DNA of 64,000 nt from Centrapalus pauciflorus (Eukaryota; Streptophyta; Magnoliopsida; Asterales; Asteraceae): positions 62,001-126,000 of the forward strand of contig JAANYP010002042.1 of the NCBI GenBank assembly GCA_020465985.1. The letters are read 5' to 3'. A program made the translations under genes and the position numbers. Below, piece after piece: positions 62,001-64,000 of the stretch; the first letter of the stretch is position 1, and each line of letters opens with the position of its first letter. The notes below the pieces were generated by a model that was not told where the DNA came from, did no database searches, and saw nothing but the letters and a program-made list of their open reading frames with translations.

Positions 62001-63290
62001 AGTTTGACAAAAAAAAAGGGTATCTATGACCAATTAAGAAGATAAAATCGAATTGTATGATCATTTCTCGGCAAAGAAACAATATATTATGATCATTGCT
62101 CAGCCTAAAAAATGAAATTCACGTCTTTTCTTGGCAAGAAAAGGATTTTATGATCCTTTCTTGGCCTAAAAAATTTCAGTATACCTTTATCATCAAAATT
62201 GTATTTTATGTAACCTTTCTTGGCAATTTTCCCTACAAATTTTGTTTGAAAAAAATGTAAATTTAAATACTTAAAAATTCATAAAATTAGCATAAAGATC
62301 CTTGACAAATATCCAAATCGTTAAAAATTAACACAAGAATAGACAAATTGAACGTAATAGTTGTATTGTACGCAGCCCCTTGTGGGGTTCTCTAGATGCA
62401 TTGATTAAGGGACTAGAGGGCATTTGATACATGGAATGGACTCAATGAATAGATAGGTAATATACTTTAGGTCAATATCTATTCTGGTATTGACCTCAGT
62501 TCTACCCCGATAAAAAGGGTAATGAACTTTTAGATATTAAAGAAGTTAAAATTTGATCACTAGGGACACTTTGAATGTTTTTAGTGACATTTACTATTAA
62601 ATAACACAAAAAACTAGGGGTGGAAATTTCGACCCACAGCACCCAAACGGACAAGACGAGTAAAATGATTGTAAATCTTTTCTGAATATATAGTTGATGA
62701 TGATTTTACCAATATACTATTTTTGAAGATTGTGATAAAAAAATTTTAAAAAAATATGCATTAACATGAATTTTTTAGTGCGGGTTCATTTGGGCGAGGG
62801 TCGCACATTTCGCCCGTTGGGCTAAATTGCCACCCAAAATAACTTCTTTCACTCTTTTGAAACTTTCAGGAAGTATGTTATCTTTTATTGGGATCAAACA
62901 TAGCCTGTTATCCAAACTAGAAAAGTAGAAAGTGGCCTGATGTATGTTACAATTCTTAACAAATTTCCCTATGTAATATAACAAAGTGACATGAAGAGCA
63001 ATAGAAAACTTGATTGTATAACTATAGGAGAATAAAATACTAAAGAGCATATTAATTGATATGGTCAAACATGCTTTTTACACAAAACGAAAGATGAACA
63101 AAGTAAATATCTCAAAATTAGCTATATTGTCTATCATATGTAATAACGAGGAACTACCATGATAAAACTTACATCTCCTTCATCAAAATGAACATGTTTC
63201 CGCAACAACTTTGCAGAGAACACAACCTTTTTATCCGCGGTAGGGCACCCATACCCAACTAGAAGTTGCATATCCTGTCTTGATAGTGAC
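59005..63290 (-). CDS. RanBP2-type zinc-finger protein, OZ/VAR3 family, 3' exons
   Basis: Four exons join in phase: 63290-63173, 61730-61378, 60324-60226 and 60142-59005, with GT-AG introns; 568 residues lie in the window. The first exon encodes SLSRQDMQLLVGYGCP...HFDEGD. The second starts VCSSCSLRNSCERAYLL, the conserved Cys-rich OZ/VAR3 region. Two RanBP2 zinc fingers follow, each split by an intron: WLCPKCDFMNFAKNTVCLQC and WECPECKFLNYRRNMACFHC. The last exon is acidic and Ser/Asp/Arg-rich, low-complexity. OZ proteins act in chloroplasts (OZ1/VAR3, RNA editing) or mitochondria (OZ2, splicing), and the fingers are thought to bind RNA or editing factors. Which member this is cannot be told. 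N-terminus and transit peptide are not in view; a possible further exon near 63404-63470 (EEGYF) is unproven. No stop interrupts it. Confidence 0.87.
60325..61377 (-). other. Intron of the OZ/VAR3-family gene holding a MITE
   Basis: 1053-bp intron between the halves of zinc finger 1. Contains AACCGG-rich sequence and a probable hAT MITE (61015-61341). Short T/A-rich ACCACTAAACT words repeat at 60670-60800. Confidence 0.8.
61015..61341. mobile_element. Probable hAT-type MITE in intron
   Basis: Starts TAGGGGTGTTGCACAA and ends TTTTACACACCCCTA, so the ends are imperfect inverted repeats. The interior is ACCGGACC/AACCAAACC-rich, as in the MITE at 55882. An 8-bp duplication is not clear. Confidence 0.55.
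61731..63172 (-). other. Long intron of the OZ/VAR3-family gene
   Basis: 1442 bp, AT-rich. Repeated TTCTTGGC/GATCATTTCTCGGC words occur at about 62060-62230. A TAGGGGTGG end-like word at 62615 and a weak inverted partner near 62838 hint at an old MITE. Confidence 0.75.
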
Positions 63291-64000
63291 CTGAAATAAA
63301 GTTCATCTTTGACATTACAAAACAAAAAAGAGTAATAATGAATGCAAACATGCAGAATAACAAGGCACGTGATGATATGAAGTATGTTCGATCATTTTGG
63401 ACAAACCCATGGATGTTTTGATGGACAAGAACATTGGTTAAAAAATAACCTTCCTCTTGATGTCCTGTAAAAAGCATGTTGTAGAATGCAGAAAGATGGT
63501 ACAAATTTTAACAATGAAACGAGTTCATGAAATTTTAAGGCTAACTCAACACTTTTTTTACTTCAGCTTCTTCTCACAAGCCTCTTGTAGTTCAAAAGTT
63601 ATATTGATCACTGAATTTTAAATAAAAAAATGAATCGAGTTCTTGTACATTGAGAAAATGTCTCATCTACACCTACAAAGACTTGATATCTACTTTCTAG
63701 TACTAGACTTATGTGCATGAGAGGGTCAATTATAAAATTCCAGGCCCAAAGCTAACATTGACCCAATAACCTCCAGATCAACTACAAACTACGATAAGAA
63801 ATTGTTAGCAGCCCAATCCTCGTCAAGCGGTCAAGCCTACAAGCAAACCCAAATAGACGTAGAAACAATTCCCACAAGATGTATGAATACAACCCAGTAA
63901 ACCTTAATGGGTCACTCCTCCTAAACCATATGTAACAACTAACGCACAAGTACAAAGCGGCAGGTTGACACGTTAACTTCCAAATCAATTAAAAGTTATG
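63291..64000. other. Upstream part of the OZ/VAR3-family gene, exons not resolved
   Basis: The exon at 63290 starts in phase, needing two bases from an earlier exon, so the gene continues to the right. A candidate exon begins after TTTTTACAG (minus strand, about 63471) and encodes GHQEEGYFLTN, reminiscent of the GYF word of the family. Not certain. The rest shows no recognised coding sequence. Confidence 0.4.

Noticed and set aside
62615..62838. Possible old hAT MITE in the long intron (TAGGGGTGG start)
   Set aside because: Inverted ends match over only about ten bases with changes, and no 8-bp duplication is visible; noted within the intron entry only.
63782..63988. 68-codon minus frame at the right edge as first exon of the zinc-finger gene
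   Set aside because: No transit-peptide-like start and no resemblance to the family; splice link to 63290 not supported.

Overview
This is plant nuclear DNA: AT-rich, with GT-AG introns, long AT dinucleotide arrays, PBS sites complementary to initiator tRNA-Met, and a chloroplast/mitochondrial RanBP2-type zinc-finger gene. The window is dominated by transposable elements. The accessory ORF of the Ty1/copia element looks like retroelement proteins I associate with Asteraceae (daisy family), so a composite is my best guess. That placement is inference from memory, not a search result.

Layout. 1-1395: minus-strand end of a Ty3/gypsy element (family A). 1400-2340: minus-strand LTR and polypurine tract of a probable Ty1/copia element. 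2650-3565: N-terminal part of a Helitron protein. 3566-24461: a complete but decayed plus-strand gypsy element A. A second gypsy element, B (12515-22484, minus strand), sits inside A's 3' LTR; its 1603-codon Gag-Pol is uninterrupted. 24573-29851: the rest of the Helitron Rep/helicase gene, so A split the Helitron and B split A. 30497-34113: a solo LTR of family A with a perfect 5-bp target duplication. 36006-37281: a second, truncated Helitron N-terminus. 38397-50240: a 5'-truncated minus-strand Ty1/copia element of Sirevirus type, with gag, pol, several polypurine tracts, an array of ACTCGAAT-like motifs and a large accessory ORF after pol.

50241-58500 is a mosaic of smaller elements. Two tandem copies of a glyoxylate reductase (GLYR2-like) exon fragment are separated by a Mutator-like non-autonomous element with a 9-bp target duplication. 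The second copy is interrupted by a hAT-type MITE with an 8-bp duplication. A 315-bp near-palindrome follows.

The only likely functional host gene is at 59005-63290 on the minus strand: four 3' exons of an OZ/VAR3-family protein with two RanBP2-type zinc fingers. Its 5' end lies outside the window or was not recognised.

The genes do not form a pathway; the window is a layered record of insertions. The most useful leads are the intact young gypsy element, the short CGAA-core motif arrays found independently in three unrelated retroelements, the accessory ORF, the family A LTR with a coding-like island and a recombined internal duplication, and the Mutator-like element placed at the junction of a tandem gene-fragment duplication.
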